Below, piece by piece: positions 14,537 through 15,162 of a stretch of 15,162 nt of DNA. How positions within the stretch are numbered: position 1 is the stretch's first letter; each line of letters opens with the position of its first letter. The stretch is from Candidatus Cloacimonadota bacterium (GTDB taxonomy: Bacteria > Cloacimonadota > Cloacimonadia > Cloacimonadales > TCS61). Below the pieces are notes generated by a model that did no database searches, was not told the DNA's origin, and worked only from the letters and a program-made list of their open reading frames with translations. Both the position numbers and the translations under genes were made by a program. The stretch spans positions 1 through 15,162 of the forward strand of contig JAIORR010000120.1 in the NCBI GenBank assembly GCA_021108055.1. The letters are read 5' to 3'.

Positions 14537-14541
14537 AACAG

Positions 14542-14958
14542 ATGAAATCCTATCGCAAAGAACTGTGGTTTAAAACAACGACTAGAAGACAGCTTATCAA
14601 TATCACTTCCCAGGTAGAGGAATGCCTTATAAAAAGTGGGGTACAGGAAGGACTTTGCCTGGTTAATGCGATGCATATTACAGCCGGCGTTTTCATTAAT
14701 GATGACGAAAGCGGTTTACATAAAGATTTTGAAAAATGGTTAGAGAAACTGGCTCCCGAAAAACCATATTCGCAGTACCGGCATAACGGTTTTGAAGATA
14801 ATGCCGATGCTCACCTGAAGCGTACGATTATGGGCAGGGAAGTAGTGGTTGCCATCACCGATGGTAAACTTGATTTTGGACCCTGGGAACAGATTTTCTA
14901 CGGTGAATTTGACGGAATGCGTAGAAAAAGAGTTCTTGTAAAAATTATAGGAGAATAG
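14542..14958 (+). CDS. yjbQ: YjbQ-family protein (UPF0047, secondary thiamine-phosphate synthase type)
   Basis: A 138-residue soluble cytoplasmic protein matching the small YjbQ/UPF0047 family along its whole length. Family landmarks are VNAMHITAGVFINDDE (41-56), NADAHLKRTIMG (87-98), ITDGKLDFGPWEQI (105-118) and GEFDGMRRKRVLVKIIGE at the C-terminus. His45, Asp/Glu54-56, His60 and His91 are the expected conserved active-site-like residues. Members have weak thiamine-phosphate synthase activity in vitro, hence the name; the true role is uncertain. It has no thiamine genes around it here. It ends one base before the next ATG, so it is cotranscribed with the secreted protein that follows. Its promoter would have to lie within the repeat-rich gap or further upstream. 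Confidence 0.93.
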   Translation: MKSYRKELWFKTTTRRQLINITSQVEECLIKSGVQEGLCLVNAMHITAGVFINDDESGLHKDFEKWLEKLAPEKPYSQYRHNGFEDNADAHLKRTIMGREVVVAITDGKLDFGPWEQIFYGEFDGMRRKRVLVKIIGE

Positions 14959-14959
14959 A

Positions 14960-15162
14960 ATGAAAAAAATTTTAGTTTGTTTAGTATTTGTATTTTGTGT
15001 TTCATTATCTGTTGCTCAGGAAAGTGGTTGTATTAATAGCTTATTAAAGGATCCTTCGGTAACTTCGGAATTATATAAACCAATTAATGTGATGACCGTT
15101 GAAAGACCGCAGATAAATCCTGAAATGGAAATGAGTAATAGTGTTCAATCATTAAAAATTCC
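14960..15162 (+). CDS. Secreted protein of unknown function, N-terminal fragment
   Basis: An open frame runs from the ATG at 14960 to the window edge (67 codons and 2 bases). It begins with a classical signal peptide, MKKILVCLVFVFCVSLSVAQ, with likely cleavage after SVA (residues 17-19). The following segment (ESGCINSLLKDPSVTSELY onward) matches nothing I recognise. AGGAG at 14949-14953, 6 bases upstream and inside the end of the YjbQ gene, supports the start. The gap to YjbQ is a single base, so the two are cotranscribed. Function cannot be stated because most of the protein is missing. Confidence 0.8.
   Translation, partial: MKKILVCLVFVFCVSLSVAQESGCINSLLKDPSVTSELYKPINVMTVERPQINPEMEMSNSVQSLKI

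Noticed and set aside
14521..14541. A GTG start for the YjbQ gene at 14521
   Set aside because: The family usually starts near the ATG at 14542, which has AGGAG 5 bases upstream. The GTG lies at the edge of a repeat-like segment.
1..15162. A defence island, prophage or transposon
   Set aside because: No nuclease, toxin-antitoxin pair, integrase, transposase or phage structural gene is recognisable. All long frames have ordinary metabolic, transport or envelope assignments.

Overview
The window looks like a stretch of chromosome from an AT-rich bacterium with an outer membrane. Three or four products carry lipoprotein signal peptides, and the LpoB / COG3014 / LPP20 trio belongs to cell envelopes of that type. 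The mix of long HEAT/TPR lipoproteins, LPP20-type lipoproteins and palindromic intergenic elements reminds me of FCB-group candidate phyla such as Cloacimonadota. That is a tentative impression from memory; there is no marker gene or rRNA here to prove it. I see no phage, transposase, integrase, CRISPR array, tRNA or rRNA.

Layout: everything from 21 to 10849 is read leftward, and everything from 11192 to the right edge is read rightward. The two halves diverge from a 342-base control region (10850-11191). Reading leftward from that region, there is a membrane-anchored HExxH metallopeptidase (10139-10849), then a giant lipoprotein (7007-10096) with twelve D-x-x-G-(D/N)-D-x-(Y/F) repeats, HEAT repeats and TPRs. 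After a 227-base gap with a hairpin and a possible promoter comes a tightly spaced run: AMP-forming acyl-CoA synthetase, an anchored conserved hypothetical, an alkaline-phosphatase-fold phosphodiesterase, a CDF metal exporter and an EamA/DMT permease. After a 95-base hairpin element the run ends with an NAD(P)-dependent aldehyde dehydrogenase.

Reading rightward, an LpoB-type lipoprotein, a COG3014-type lipoprotein and an LPP20-family lipoprotein form a compact envelope operon. A 233-base gap follows that is packed with three kinds of small repeat. Then come a YjbQ-family protein and, one base further on, the start of a secreted protein cut by the window edge.

The three rightward lipoproteins probably serve peptidoglycan or envelope assembly together. 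The leftward peptidase and repeat lipoprotein are probably an envelope or cell-surface pair. The acyl-CoA synthetase run looks metabolic and transport-related, but its shared purpose is not evident. I find no clear new defence or mobile system. The most unusual object is the repeat lipoprotein with its neighbouring peptidase, followed by the structured intergenic elements.
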